Positions 12,270 to 22,908 of a stretch of DNA of 64,000 bases are shown in pieces. A model generated the notes under the pieces. That model was not told the DNA's origin. It saw nothing but the letters and a program-made list of their open reading frames with translations, and searched no databases. The stretch spans positions 496,001 to 560,000 of the forward strand of contig JAESUZ010003901.1 of NCBI GenBank assembly GCA_017311185.1, given 5' to 3'. The DNA comes from Proteles cristata cristata (lineage: Eukaryota > Chordata > Mammalia > Carnivora > Hyaenidae). The position numbers were made by a program, and so were the translations under genes. Numbering within the stretch: the stretch's first letter is position 1; each line of letters starts with the position of its first letter.

Positions 12270-12324
12270 CTGGGTAGGTCTTGATAAAGTTCATTTTATT
12301 AAAATCTTCAGAAACGTGAAATTC
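12270..12324 (-). CDS. WDFY1: WDFY1 coding exon 4 (residues 94-112)
   Basis: This 55-base exon follows the acceptor CTTTTAG. It encodes EFHVSEDFNKMNFIKTYP plus the first base of Ala112 and is followed by the donor GTAATT. It carries the outer strand of WD repeat 2 and the linker to repeat 3. It lies between exons 3 and 5 in the expected order and phase. It is too small to be seen as an ORF and was located by its protein sequence. Confidence 0.94.
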
Positions 12325-12929
12325 CTAAAAGCAAGCACATACAATAAGAGAAAACAGTCACAGTTTTAAAAACACGAACTTAACTTTCAAAACAAAGGAA
12401 AATCCAAACCTAGTGATGGCCAGACATGGGCCTCGAGATTAACTACAGAAGAATAACATGGAACTGCTTCTTTCATCAGACTTGTCCTCAGGCCACTATT
12501 TCTTTTGGGGACCAGACCAAATAGAGAAGGTACTGCCGACCAGCACAGCATTTTTGTGCAGTTCTTCCTCCATGAGTGAGAGCTTTGTATTCCTTCTCCT
12601 TCTACTGCAAAGGAGGCATCCTGTGAAGTTTGTGCTCCTGGTCACACTGAGCATTCCTCAAGATGACACATATAAATCAAAGCCGCAAAGACCCACTACG
12701 AACAGAGTCCTCGGCAACACTGAAAATACGGCACTGGGTATCTCAGCAATGTAGGGGGAAATCATATAGGTTTCATATAGAACACGCACAAAAAAGGGGT
12801 ATTTAGCGGTTGCGGGTGGTTTGCCTCTTTTTTTAAATACACATGTATTTTCCAAATTTTTTATAGACAATGTAATACTTAATACATAGGAAAAAAATAA
12901 AAGTATGTACTTCTTAATGAAAAATTCAG

Positions 12930-13151
12930 GGGCGCCTGGGTGGCTTAGTCGGTTAAGCGTCTGACTTTCGCTTAGGTCATGATCTCGCCGTTCGTGGGTT
13001 TGAGCCCCGCGTCGGGCTCTGTGCTGACTGCCAGCTCAGAGCCTGGAGCCTGTTTCAGTCTGTGACTCCCTCCTCTCTGACCCTCCCCTGCTCATGCTGT
13101 CTCTCTCTCTCCTAGAAATAAATAAAACATTTAAAAAAAAAAAAAAGAAAA
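12930..13151 (+). mobile_element. CAN SINE, young subfamily
   Basis: Carries the diagnostic GACTTTCGCTTAGGTCATG and CTCCTAGAAATAAATA. Exact 11-bp target-site duplication GAAAAATTCAG (12919-12929 and 13152-13162). Confidence 0.95.
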
Positions 13152-13339
13152 GAAAAATTCAGCTTCGGCATAAAACCAAGAAGACAAAACTCTAAAGAAA
13201 AAGCACTACGAATTCTATTGATCAGTGACAAGTGATATGTTCTTAAGGCTCTAAGTAACATGGACGTTATGAACTGCTGATGAAAAGAAAAACCTCACAG
13301 AGGAATACTGATTCCTTGCTCTCCATCTTGGTATTGGAA

Positions 13340-13510
13340 TGTACAGAAATATATCAGTATATATTAGTGTGTATATGTATTAGTATACAGTATAATATGT
13401 ATTATGTATCATATAACCTTATATGTGAACTTATATATATATAATGTTTACCATACATCCTCAGTATAAATGTACCAGTACATATCACTGAATATATATA
13501 TACTAATCTG
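13340..13510. repeat. AT-rich simple sequence
   Basis: Imperfect TATA/TATG/TATT repeats, for example TATATATATATAATG near 13431 and GAATATATATATACT near 13491. Confidence 0.75.
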
Positions 13511-14699
13511 TACTGGGTGGAAAATCAATAGATCAAGTGCTAATGAACAGCAAACCCGATTTATGCTGCCCTTTTGCACAGAGGAGCCGTGAGTTTTTCT
13601 AGGCTCTTCTGTAATCACAGAGTCTACCCTTGAACTGGGAGCCGCGAGAAGGGTCCCTAGAGAAACAGGTGTGCAAGCACTGCCACAACTGGAGAAATTA
13701 TTTGTGCTTTGCGGCTTCGGGTTACCGTACGTGCATGCACATCACCACAACATTCCTAGAAAACCTTCAGGGGAAGAATGAGAACATTCGCATTTACTGC
13801 TCCGTGAGGCATGCACCGCCGCCCGGGGCTGTGCAGGGGCGCGGAGCTGAGCAGGCCCGACCCTGCCCACCGCGGAGGGAACTGCTTGGGCAGGGAGCCC
13901 ATCCTGTCCACTGGCTTCTTCCGTCTTGGCTCTTCAACACACCTGCAATTCTCTAAGGATAGGAGAATTATCCTTATCCTTTCATTTCAAAAACAAAACA
14001 AGCAAAAACCAACAAAACCCTTTTTAACAATCCTCCGACCTTCGCTAGCCCCTTGGCTAAGGTCAGCCTGCACAGGCTGCATCCGGTCTCCAGCCGCTCC
14101 CTCCTGGTCACTCTTCCACCCGCTGCACGCACGGCACCGCCACTGCTGCCCAGAAAGGGCTTTCCTTGCTGCCACCAGCTGCTGTGTCGCTGCTGTCCCC
14201 AGGGCCATCCTCCAGGCCTGACCTCCTCCCTGCTGCACCTGCCAGTTACTCACCCCCACGTGAAGTTCACTGCCTCTCTGGCTTCCCCAGCCGCAGCGTC
14301 CTCGGTGGCTCTCCTCCCGCCCTGCCCATTCTGCCTCTGTCTCCCCCATGGGCTCCGAGCCCTCTGAACTTCCTTACTGATATTCCCAGGGAATGTGACC
14401 CTGGCCCTAGGCTCTTCTCAATCCACCTGCTATCCCTAGTTGGCCACCCGGCCACAGTTAGCAGCTTCCACCGACACCTATATTCAGAGAACTTCCAATT
14501 CCAGACCAAACCCTTGAGATTCAGGCCCACGGCCCCATCTGTCAAAACTGACCTCGCCAATGTTCCCTCTGTATCAGCAGCTCTTCTTAGAGGGCAGCTG
14601 ACCATTCGCCAGCACCATCCTGGCTAAAACTGGAAGCCATTTTCACACAGCTCTCTCTTAAGTACCCACATCCAGCCAGACATCAAGCCTGCTGCCCAG

Positions 14700-15900
14700 A
14701 CAGTTCTCGAAGCTACCAGCTCTTCTCCGGCACTACCCCAGTGTTTCACAATCTCATGTCGGGGTCCTAAATAGCCTCTTAATGAGGACACCTCAGTTTC
14801 ATCCCTGTCCCCCCAAACTCCACATACAGACACACCAAGCTCACAAAAACAGCAACCTGACGATCCTATCCTCTTCGGCTCAACGCCCTTAGTGGCTCCC
14901 CTTCGTGCAGTGATTACCTACATACCTGACCCTAAGGTTCACTGTTGAGAGAAGTGACTGAGAGGACGTGACCGCCAGCGGCCCATGAATGGGGCTCCTG
15001 GCAATCAGCAGTCAGAGGCTCCTCACCCTCTTCCCCAGTCTTCGGTATGTTGTGTCTCACTTGGCCTTCCCTGTTCCCAGAGGCTGTCTGTCCCAAGGAC
15101 ACAGCCTTGACAGCGATGTGCTGTTGGGACCATCTGGAGAGCATGTGTGACTGAACCCAGCTAAGGTCTCGATATAAAACTTTTAAGACTCTGGTGGGTG
15201 GAGGCAGACTTCCTCAGCTTGTAGCTCCCTTGCTTATTGAACCCGCTGCCCACCGCTCTGCACTGGCCTCCCCCTTTCTTCAACCTCTCCCTGCCCTCCA
15301 CTCGTCCCCTCCCCGGGGGAGCACAGCCATCCTCACTGCTTTAAAAAACACCCTCGATGTTGAGGACGCCGTCGCCTACGCTCCCAATGGGCCCTGGGCT
15401 TACATAGGCAACGTCAACCTTACGTGGCCGGCCACTGCTTGTCCCGCTGGCCTCTCAACCGTACAGGTGGGTTCCTCGTTGCCCTCTTCCCCTCCAAATG
15501 CCCCCTCCCTCCCCCCCAAGCCTTTCTTTTCTCAGTAAATGACACTACTGTATACCTGGTGCCAGAAACCTAGCTGTCACCAACTTGCTCCTCTTCCTCC
15601 CCTCCCCACATCCAACCTTTCCCAGGTGCACCTAAAATCCACCTGCTTCTGTCCACTGTCCCTGTCACCATCCTCTCTCCCAGGGTCACAGCCTGACCAT
15701 CCAGCTTCCATCCCTGCTGATCGCCACCCCTCCCCCAAACTGATTCATTCTCCACCAAGCAGTCACACGGATCATTTAAGAGCATAAATTAGATCATGCC
15801 CCTCGCCTGCTGAAACCCCTCCAAGAGCTTCCCACAGCATGTACAACAAAACTTCAAACTTTAGCCAGACCTACCAGGCCCGACCTGACCCGGCCTCAGA
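14700..15900 (+). repeat. L2-like ancient LINE remnants
   Basis: Phrases such as CCCTTAGTGGCTCCCCTTCG, TTAGATCATGCCCCTCGCCT, CTGAAACCCCTCCAAGAGCT and CCAGACCTACCAGGCCCGAC match the sense 3' region of L2. Heavily diverged; the boundaries and the number of fragments are uncertain. Confidence 0.55.
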
Positions 15901-16319
15901 ATGCTGCGCCCGTCGCCCCCCAGCCCCTCCCTGGCGCTCAGCATATCCTTATCACACCCAAGGATGAAATTTTGGATGTTCTCATACGTCAAGGTCGTAT
16001 CAAAAATATCAATCCAGCAAGCTAAACCCAAAGCAAACAGAAGGAAGAAAATAATAAAGTTAGAGTTAAAATAAATAAACAGAGGATAGGAAAAACAAAA
16101 GAAAAATAAAATCACTGAAACCAAAACTGTTTCCTTGAAAAGATCAACGAAATGGACACCCATTCATCGGGGGCCACGGAGAAACAGCAAGGGCTCCAAC
16201 CGCTAAATCCAGGAATGAGAAGGGGACATGACTGCCAGCCCTGCAGAACCCGACATGTGTGCGGGGCCACGAAGCCCACGGCACGGAATCCCACGCCACC
16301 GCACGGCGCATGAGGCGCT

Positions 16320-16670
16320 AATTCAAGCTGCAGCATGGATGAACCGTGGAAACATGCTGACTGAGAGAAGCCAGGCAGGGAAGTTGACACATCCTATGTG
16401 ACTGTTTACATAAAATGTCTGGAACGGGCAACTCTCTGGGCTCGGGAAGCAGATCCGTGATTACCAGGAGCTGGGAGAAGGGGCTGTGGGGGTTGACCGC
16501 TAACCACTGTGTTTTCTGGGTGGGGGTGGGGTGGTGATAATGTTGTGGAATTAGAGAAGGTTAATGGTTGTATAATCGTGTGAATATACTACAACACCGG
16601 TGAATTACATACTTTAAGCTGGTGAATTTCATATGAATTACACCTCCATTACGAAAATATACACATCCAC
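16320..16670 (+). repeat. ancient L1 3'-end fragment (L1M class)
   Basis: GATGAACCGTGGAAACATGC, ATAAAATGTCTGGAACGGGC, GTGATTACCAGGAGCTGGG, TGTGGAATTAGAGAAGG and ACATACTTTAAGCTGGTGAA follow the order of the old L1 3' UTR. Confidence 0.75.
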
Positions 16671-17208
16671 ACATCCACACGATTAGAATCATAAAAATAC
16701 CTGCAATCTATAATCAACTGAAATTTTAAATATCTAGTCCTTCACCACAGAGAGTTTGAACAGCACTGCCTTAAACAGTCATATGAGCTGTTGGCTCAAT
16801 GACCAGTCGCCGACCTTGTTCTCCGTCCCTCTCCACTGTTACACTTACACACACGTGCACGCGTGTGCACACAGGCTCTCCACCGCGCCCCCCTCCCACC
16901 CCAGACCCCTTCACAGTTCAAGGCTGTGGCTGCTACAGGCCTCATATTCACCGCAGGAAGGCTGTGCTTTGTGGCTCGGGCTGAGCACCAAACCATCAAT
17001 CATGAAAGCATTCTGAGCTCCATGACTAGTTTAAATAATAACAGTTAAATAAAAATAGTTAAAACTAAGCACTAATGAAAATTAATCCATTTTCAGGCCT
17101 AAGGTCCATACTGAATTAAACGCTTTTTAATGCCAAACAATCAGGCATTCGTTGTTCTTTATTCCAACCATCCACAAAAGGCATGAATGCTGGGTGGAAG
17201 CTACCTAC

Positions 17209-17282
17209 CATGACGGCTCCGTTATCCTGGCCCACAAATATCCGTCTGCTATCGTGATGGTAAGCCATAGCAGAGCAAGGGG
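17209..17282 (-). CDS. WDFY1: WDFY1 coding exon 3 (residues 69-93)
   Basis: This 74-base exon follows the acceptor TTTCTGGCAG. It supplies the last two bases of Ser69 and then encodes PCSAMAYHHDSRRIFVGQDN and GAVM, the core of WD repeat 2. It ends in phase 0 at ATG followed by the donor GTAGGT. Its frame joins exactly with exon 2 upstream and exon 4 downstream, which fixes both boundaries. Confidence 0.95.
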
Positions 17283-18464
17283 CTGCCAGAAAGACAAAGA
17301 TCATATTAAAGGCAAAGCTAAGCATTCCAAGTCATTGTTCAAAATAAGCTATTTAAAAAGCTATACAATTTAGGTTTAAACAATAGGGCGAGAATGTTTT
17401 GCAGAAAATAATGATGTCAACAGAAAAGGCTACTGAAGTTCTTTCTGCTGTTTTAGTTTAAAATTCCAATTCAAAAAACCTCCTAAATTATTTCTGTAAC
17501 TTTGAATGCAGCAAGCGGGCAGGCAGTTCCATCTGGCGGGAAGGCCCAGCTGTAGGCGGCGGCGTCTGCGGTGAGAAACCCACTACCCCAGGCTCAACAG
17601 GCCGTCCTGCCCCACCCCCTTTCCCCATCACAGGTAACAGAGTGGCTGGAATCCGTGGAAAGGGGGGGTCCCAGTGCCAGAATTCCCATTCCACGGCATA
17701 TGTGCGCAAGTTAGGAAAGCCACTTTGGGATTATGTTTTCTCTTCTGATGGTCAAAAAAACAAGGTTCCCTTTGCAGTGACACACAGAGCCTCAGTTTGG
17801 AGTGACTGTGGCAGAACATGTCTCCCTGTCACGAGAGCGTTAGGTGACCGGGCTAGCGCCTGCTGCTTCTCATATCCATAACCTCCTCCAGGTTCTGTCT
17901 TCCTTCCTCCCTTCTCCCTTCCCTCCCATTCCAGAGAATGAGTCTCAGAGAGGAGAAACTCTCCATCCTTCTCCTTCTGCAAAAAATCAGAATTGAAACG
18001 AGGTGTGAAATGGAACACCTCGAAAAAGAAATGCTTGGGTTTCCTGTAGCCTAAAGAATTTTAATTGACCACAGGAGAACCATGATGAGGGAATATATAC
18101 CGTGAAATAAACCTGAGTTTACTTTGAGGTAATACTTCTTATTAAAAAAGTAAAAGAAAAAAAATCTTCAAATGGCATTACCATTTGAAAAGGTTTAATT
18201 TAAAGTTCTCTCTTTAGAAAGGGCTGACATTTTCCACTGATGGACAAAAGTAAACTATGACAGTGGACCCCGCCCGAAGGTAAAGACACAGATAGCTGCA
18301 CAATCAGATTGTGGAAAGAGGCCTTTTCAAGTGCAGAGAACTACCCAGCTAGAAGGCAGGCGCTACAGCTGTGTGCACACACAACTGCACTTGACTAAAG
18401 CCCCCTATACCCCTCCTCCACCACACTGTAGTGGGGACTAGAAACAGCAATCAAGTTTAGGGGC

Positions 18465-18683
18465 TTTTGGGGGGGGGCGGGGAGGGCGCCTGGGTGGCTC
18501 AGTTAAGCGTCCGACTTCGGCTCAGGTCATGATCTCACAGTTCGTGGGTTCAAGGCCATGTCGGCTCCGTGCTGACAGCCAGCTCAGAGCCTGGAGCCTG
18601 TCTTCGGATTCTCCCTTTCTCTCTGACCCTCCCCTGCTCATGCTGTCTCTCTCTTTCAGTGATAAATAAAATATAAAAAAAAA
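18465..18683 (+). mobile_element. CAN SINE, nested (younger)
   Basis: Inserted into the first bases of an older SINE. An exact 12-bp duplication AAGTTTAGGGGC flanks it (18453-18464 and 18684-18695). A G-rich leader of about 20 bases precedes the GGGCGCCTGGGTGGC head. Confidence 0.93.
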
Positions 18684-18690
18684 AAGTTTA

Positions 18691-18916
18691 GGGGCACCGG
18701 GGTAGCTCAGTCAGTTGGGCATCCGACTCTTGGTTTCAACTCAGGTTACAATCATGTGGTTTCATGAGTTTGAACCCCACATCAGGCCCTGTGCTGTGCT
18801 GGCAGCGCGGGGCCTGCTTGGGATTCTCTCTCTCCCTCTCTCTGCCTGTCCCCAACTTGTGCGGTCTTTGCCTCTCAAATAAATAAAACTTTAGAAAAAT
18901 TTTTTTTAAAAAAGAA
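18691..18916 (+). mobile_element. CAN SINE, older host copy
   Basis: Head GGGGCACCGGGGTAGCTCAG and tail AAATAAATAAAACTTTAG. Its own duplication CAATC(A/G)AGTTTA is at 18448-18459 and 18917-18928, outside the nested younger copy. Diverged body (TTGGTTTCAACTCAGG). Confidence 0.9.
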
Positions 18917-18969
18917 CAATCGAGTTTAAGAATTATAACCTCAAAGTATACGTATCTTCATAAAATGTA

Positions 18970-19210
18970 CAGGAAAACCTTGGTTTGTGAGCATAATTCA
19001 TTCTGGAAACATGCTTGTAATCCAAAGCACTTGTATATCAAAGCGTATTTCAAGAACCACTGGCTCAGCTGTGATCACGTGACGTTTGGCATCACCTACT
19101 ACTCGTCCTGCAAGACATTGCTTGTTTATCAGGTTAAAATTCATGAGAAATGTTTGCTCCTCTTAAAGAACACTCGCAGAACAAGGTACCTGCAGTCCAA
19201 GGTTTCACTG
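18970..19210. mobile_element. small DNA transposon remnant with terminal inverted repeats
   Basis: The left end CAGGAAAACCTTGGTTTG and the right end, which read on the other strand begins CAGTGAAACCTTGGACTG, form inverted termini. It is 241 bases long with no transposase. The left flank ends in TA; the right flank is AC, a decayed TA at best. A Tigger/mariner-type nonautonomous element is the best guess. Confidence 0.55.
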
Positions 19211-22200
19211 ACCTTCAATAACTTCAATAACCATCATAAAACTACCTTTGGCAAATCAGACATGCATTGATGATTTCAAATTCATTGTCATTGTTTTTGC
19301 TTATTTCTAGGTTGGAACAAAATCTTAATGCTTTAGTTTTAAGCTTCCTTCGATTCTTTTTATGTCTAACCCCCCTCTAACAAACTGTACCTAAATATGT
19401 AAAATCCTCTCTTGTGTAAAATTTACAACGTGCTGAGTAGTGTTATGAGGCTAGAGAAGTCTTACATTAAAAAAGGAAAAAAACCTTCCGTAACTTATTT
19501 GTTTTGCATCTAAACATGTCCTGGCTTTTTTCTAGAGGGAAAGTTCTAGTGAGATAAGCAATATTAATTAAAAAAAAAAGAAGAGTTTGTATATTCACAC
19601 AGTTTTATAAGCATGCATCATGCATATCATCTTTAAATCAGCGGCCTTCTAAAGAGGCATCACTGCAATCCAAAATCATATGCTTAAAACTCTAGTTTTG
19701 TAAATAAAGTTATTATTGGTTTTTTGGAAACAGCCAAGCTCCTTCATTTATATATTGTTTATGGTCACTTTCATGCCGCAGTGGCAGAGTCGAGAGGTTG
19801 CCGAGACCATAAGGCCTACAAGGTCTAGATATTAGCTGGCTGGCCCTCTGCAGGAAAGGTCTGGGCCCACTCATAACTGCAGTGGGCAGTGTCATTCTGG
19901 GGTCAGACGGGCACGGACTGGCATTCCAACCACAAGCAACGGACTTAGCCCTTCTGGCATCAGTCTCCTCACTTAGCAAATAGTGAAAAAGCCACCTCGC
20001 GTGCATAGCTGTGTGACTGCATAAAATGGTATCACCAAAAAACTAGGCATGAGTCACATGGTAGATCTGGAAACTAGGAGGTACCATTTTTCTTAAGCTA
20101 AAGCAGAGTCTGAAAGTCATTTTTGTTCGGGGAGGTAAAGCAATGGAGCAAGTGGATCACACGCAGCAAACACCGAGGTGAGGCTTCCTGGTCACCCTGT
20201 CAGGTCACAAGAAGAAGTTTAAATTGGTGGCTGGCCACTACAATGTCCGAAACTGGATCATCTGCAGATAGTTTTCAGAACCAACATGGCACTTCTCATT
20301 TTGAATTCGGTTTTAAAACAACAGTCATTGTAACACAGTCATTTCTCATAATTCATTCATTCTGTTTCTGTTGGCAGTGTTCTTACAGTTTCATTACTGA
20401 CGCAGCTCCAGATGGAGCACAATAAAGAAGCATCTGGAAGCAACAAGCTGAATATGTTTAGGTGCAAACATGTGGGCGGCAGCCACCCCCAACAGGGAGG
20501 CTAGGCCTGTTCTTTCCAGTTGTTACTGGTCTTCCCAGCCATAGCATTCTGGGAGCTACTTCCAGGGGGTACATTTAAGCCAAGTTTGCAATAGATGGCA
20601 ACAGAGAGAGCCAAAACCACGTGCCCGAGGCCTAAAAGCCGAGAAAGGGTGCACACGTCTCCTGCCAGGTTTGAGGAGAGAAACTACAAAGCTGTACTAA
20701 ATATCTGGGACATCCACAGACTGAGGAGTAAGTGAGAAAACTATAGGACAAAATCCATCCCGGTCTCTTGTCCAAGGAGCACGAACAACTCTGAGGTTGA
20801 GGACTCAGGGACATGAAGCTACACCCAAAATGTGAAGTGTGGGGGAGCGGAGGGGACGGAGGGGTATGAGCGGCCGCATTAACAAGACTGTCCACCAAGA
20901 CGACAAATGTTCCCGGCACTGCCAGGCGTCAGAGCCGTCACTGGGCCACTGCAGGAGAGCAGTTACCCGTCTGAGAGGTGTCTCTGCCCCGCTCCAAACC
21001 GCACCCCCCAACAAATTTCCCAAACGGGCTCCGAGTGTCCATTTGCTAAGGCCTCCGTCACCACCGCTGAGAGTGGGCAAGCAAGGGTCTACGCCCACAC
21101 TCCGTGTGCAGATGAGGGCCACAGTCCATAATCATCGGGGCGTCCTCTGAGGACTACGTATTAGAGAGTCCGATGGTTCCTTCTGTAATAGCTATCTTGA
21201 TCCCATGTCTTCATTTTCAGTGACTAATTACCAGGACAGAGGTGTCCCGGGCAGGCAGAAAAAATGGAAACTCCTGACGGACCACTAACTGTTTCCGAAC
21301 ATGACTGTGGGATCCGAACGCTGCACACACGCTGCACACTGGCCATAGAGAGGAAGAAGCGCCAGCCAAGAAAGGAGGCCCTCGGAAGGACGACCCAGGC
21401 CACTTACCCGGCGTCTGTGTCTGTAACAAGCCCCCACTGGCTCCAGGCTAACGCTTCAGAAAGCCGTGAACGCTGCCAACAGTGTGTGTGCAGCGAGAGG
21501 CCAGAGCTCTCCCGTGGAGGGCCTTACGGTGGCCTTCAGACCTAACAAAGCATCAGGAAGGCCCCAAACCTCTTTTCTTTTCTTTTCCTAGGGGGTCCTC
21601 TGAACACTGAAACCCTTAACTCGGGAAACTTCCTCGTTAAGGAACTAGCGGCCACGGATGCCTTCTGTGTGGCCATTTGGGACAGCAAGATACAAGGCCA
21701 GCTCGGGCCAGGCGGCACCCAGGCCTCCTCTGGGGGGCTTCCTTTTCAGGAAAGGATGAAGAGAAGGGGCGGGAGGGAAGGACGGTGGTGCTGCTGACAT
21801 TTACACCTGGGGCCGGAACTTAAGTGTCATTTTAAGTCACTGCATCTCAGGGCGCTTTCAAAATCCCAATGCAAGGGCTATCTTCTGGATTTAGTTTTTG
21901 AACATATTTAACTACAGGGAAAATTCTGTGTAGAAAGGGTTGTGCTTTGGTGCCAATCTCTCAGTAGGAGGGGAGTTTGTGAAAAGGCTGGGCCGAAGGC
22001 TGGTCGTGAAGGCAGGGGTGGGTATGAGCTCCTTTGCAGTGTCAGAATCAGCTATTACCAAGTACATGGTCACTAACACAAGTTGGTGAAGCGAAAACAA
22101 AGGAAAACCTAGGGGTGGTGGGGCATACCCTTCCCCCACCTCTCCTTTTTTTCAGTTTTGTTCAACTCGGCTTCAGTTAAGCCAGCAGACCCAACTTCCT

Positions 22201-22294
22201 CTGCAAAAGAAAAGAAGTTTTCCTGCAATTTAGCACAGCCTGTTGGGGTATTAGGCAACTAAGGAACTCATTTTGAAATCTAGTAGCACTTTTT

Positions 22295-22489
22295 TAAAAA
22301 ACTCTTTTAATGTTTATGTATTGTGAGGGGGGCCTGGGGAAGGGCAGAGGGAGAGAGAGGATCCTAAGCAGGCTCTGTGACATCAGCGCAGAGCCCAATA
22401 CGGGGCTTGAACTCACAAACTGTGTGAGATCACCACCTGAGCCGGGATCAAGCTTTAGACGCGAAACTGACTGAGCTACCCAGTCGCCC
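22295..22489 (-). mobile_element. CAN SINE, old
   Basis: The minus-strand copy ends at GCTACCCAGTCGCCCC. The duplication AGYAGCACTTTTT is at 22282-22294 and 22492-22504. Confidence 0.85.
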
Positions 22490-22533
22490 CGAGCAGCACT
22501 TTTTAGTGAAGCATTTTGAAATCTGAATCATCA

Positions 22534-22714
22534 GGGGCACCTGGCTGGCTCAATTGAGCATGAAACTCCTGATTTCAGCTCAGGTCATGATCCCAGGGTC
22601 ATGGAATCCGCAGGGCACGCAGCCTGATTAAGACTCTCTACCTCTCTGTTTTTCTGCCCTGCCCCCTCACTCCCTGGCATGCACTCTCTCTCTCATTCTT
22701 TCTCAAAAATAACA
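22534..22714 (+). mobile_element. CAN SINE, old, between repeated target sites
   Basis: Starts GGGGCACCTGGCTGGC and ends CTCAAAAATAA. The 19-bp target TTTGAAATNTGAATCATCA is at 22515-22533 and 22715-22733, and a third copy is at 22775-22793 after a stub SINE tail. Confidence 0.85.
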
Positions 22715-22840
22715 TTTGAAATTTGAATCATCAAAGCACTAGACATACTTTTCTCGCTCTCAAAAAAATAAGTATTTGAAATATGAATCATCAAAGGCAT
22801 TAGACACAGTTTCCTCAGGTGGAACAGTTCAGCTACTCAC

Positions 22841-22908
22841 AAGCCATCGTGTGGTAAATGCTGGGCCAGTACTGACCACTGTCTCTCTTCAGCCACACTC
22901 GAATGGTT
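22841..22908 (-). CDS. WDFY1: WDFY1 coding exon 2 (residues 46-69)
   Basis: This 68-base exon starts after CCACAG, completes Arg46, and encodes [22 protein letters not shown] plus one base of Ser69. TIRVW is the d-strand Trp motif closing WD repeat 1. The donor is GTGAGT, a strong consensus. It is too short to stand out as an ORF and was found by matching the expected protein between exons 1 and 3. The 330 bases on its intron-2 side carry rearranged SINE insertions, the nearest repeat copy lying about 40 bases from the splice donor. Confidence 0.95.

Larger units (their letters stand above)
12325..17208 (-). other. WDFY1: WDFY1 intron 3
   Basis: It contains a young SINE (12930-13151), AT-rich simple sequence (13340-13510), a long C-rich segment of L2-like character (about 14000-15900) and an old L1 3' end (16320-16670). 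Open frames in the C-rich part are not conserved genes. Confidence 0.75.
17283..22840 (-). other. WDFY1: WDFY1 intron 2
   Basis: Contains a nested SINE pair (18448-18928), an adjoining small TIR transposon (18970-19210) and a rearranged SINE cluster next to exon 2 (22282-22800). The span 19.3-22.2 kb shows no element I could name with confidence. Confidence 0.75.

Noticed and set aside
12930..13010. tRNA-like sequences at SINE heads
   Set aside because: The A- and B-box motifs belong to the tRNA-Lys-derived SINE head, followed by the SINE body and tail. No free-standing tRNA gene was seen.
13630..15787. Several Pro/Ser-rich frames of 100-150 codons
   Set aside because: They lie in a C-rich, L2-like region with overlapping frames on both strands and no splice structure or known domain.
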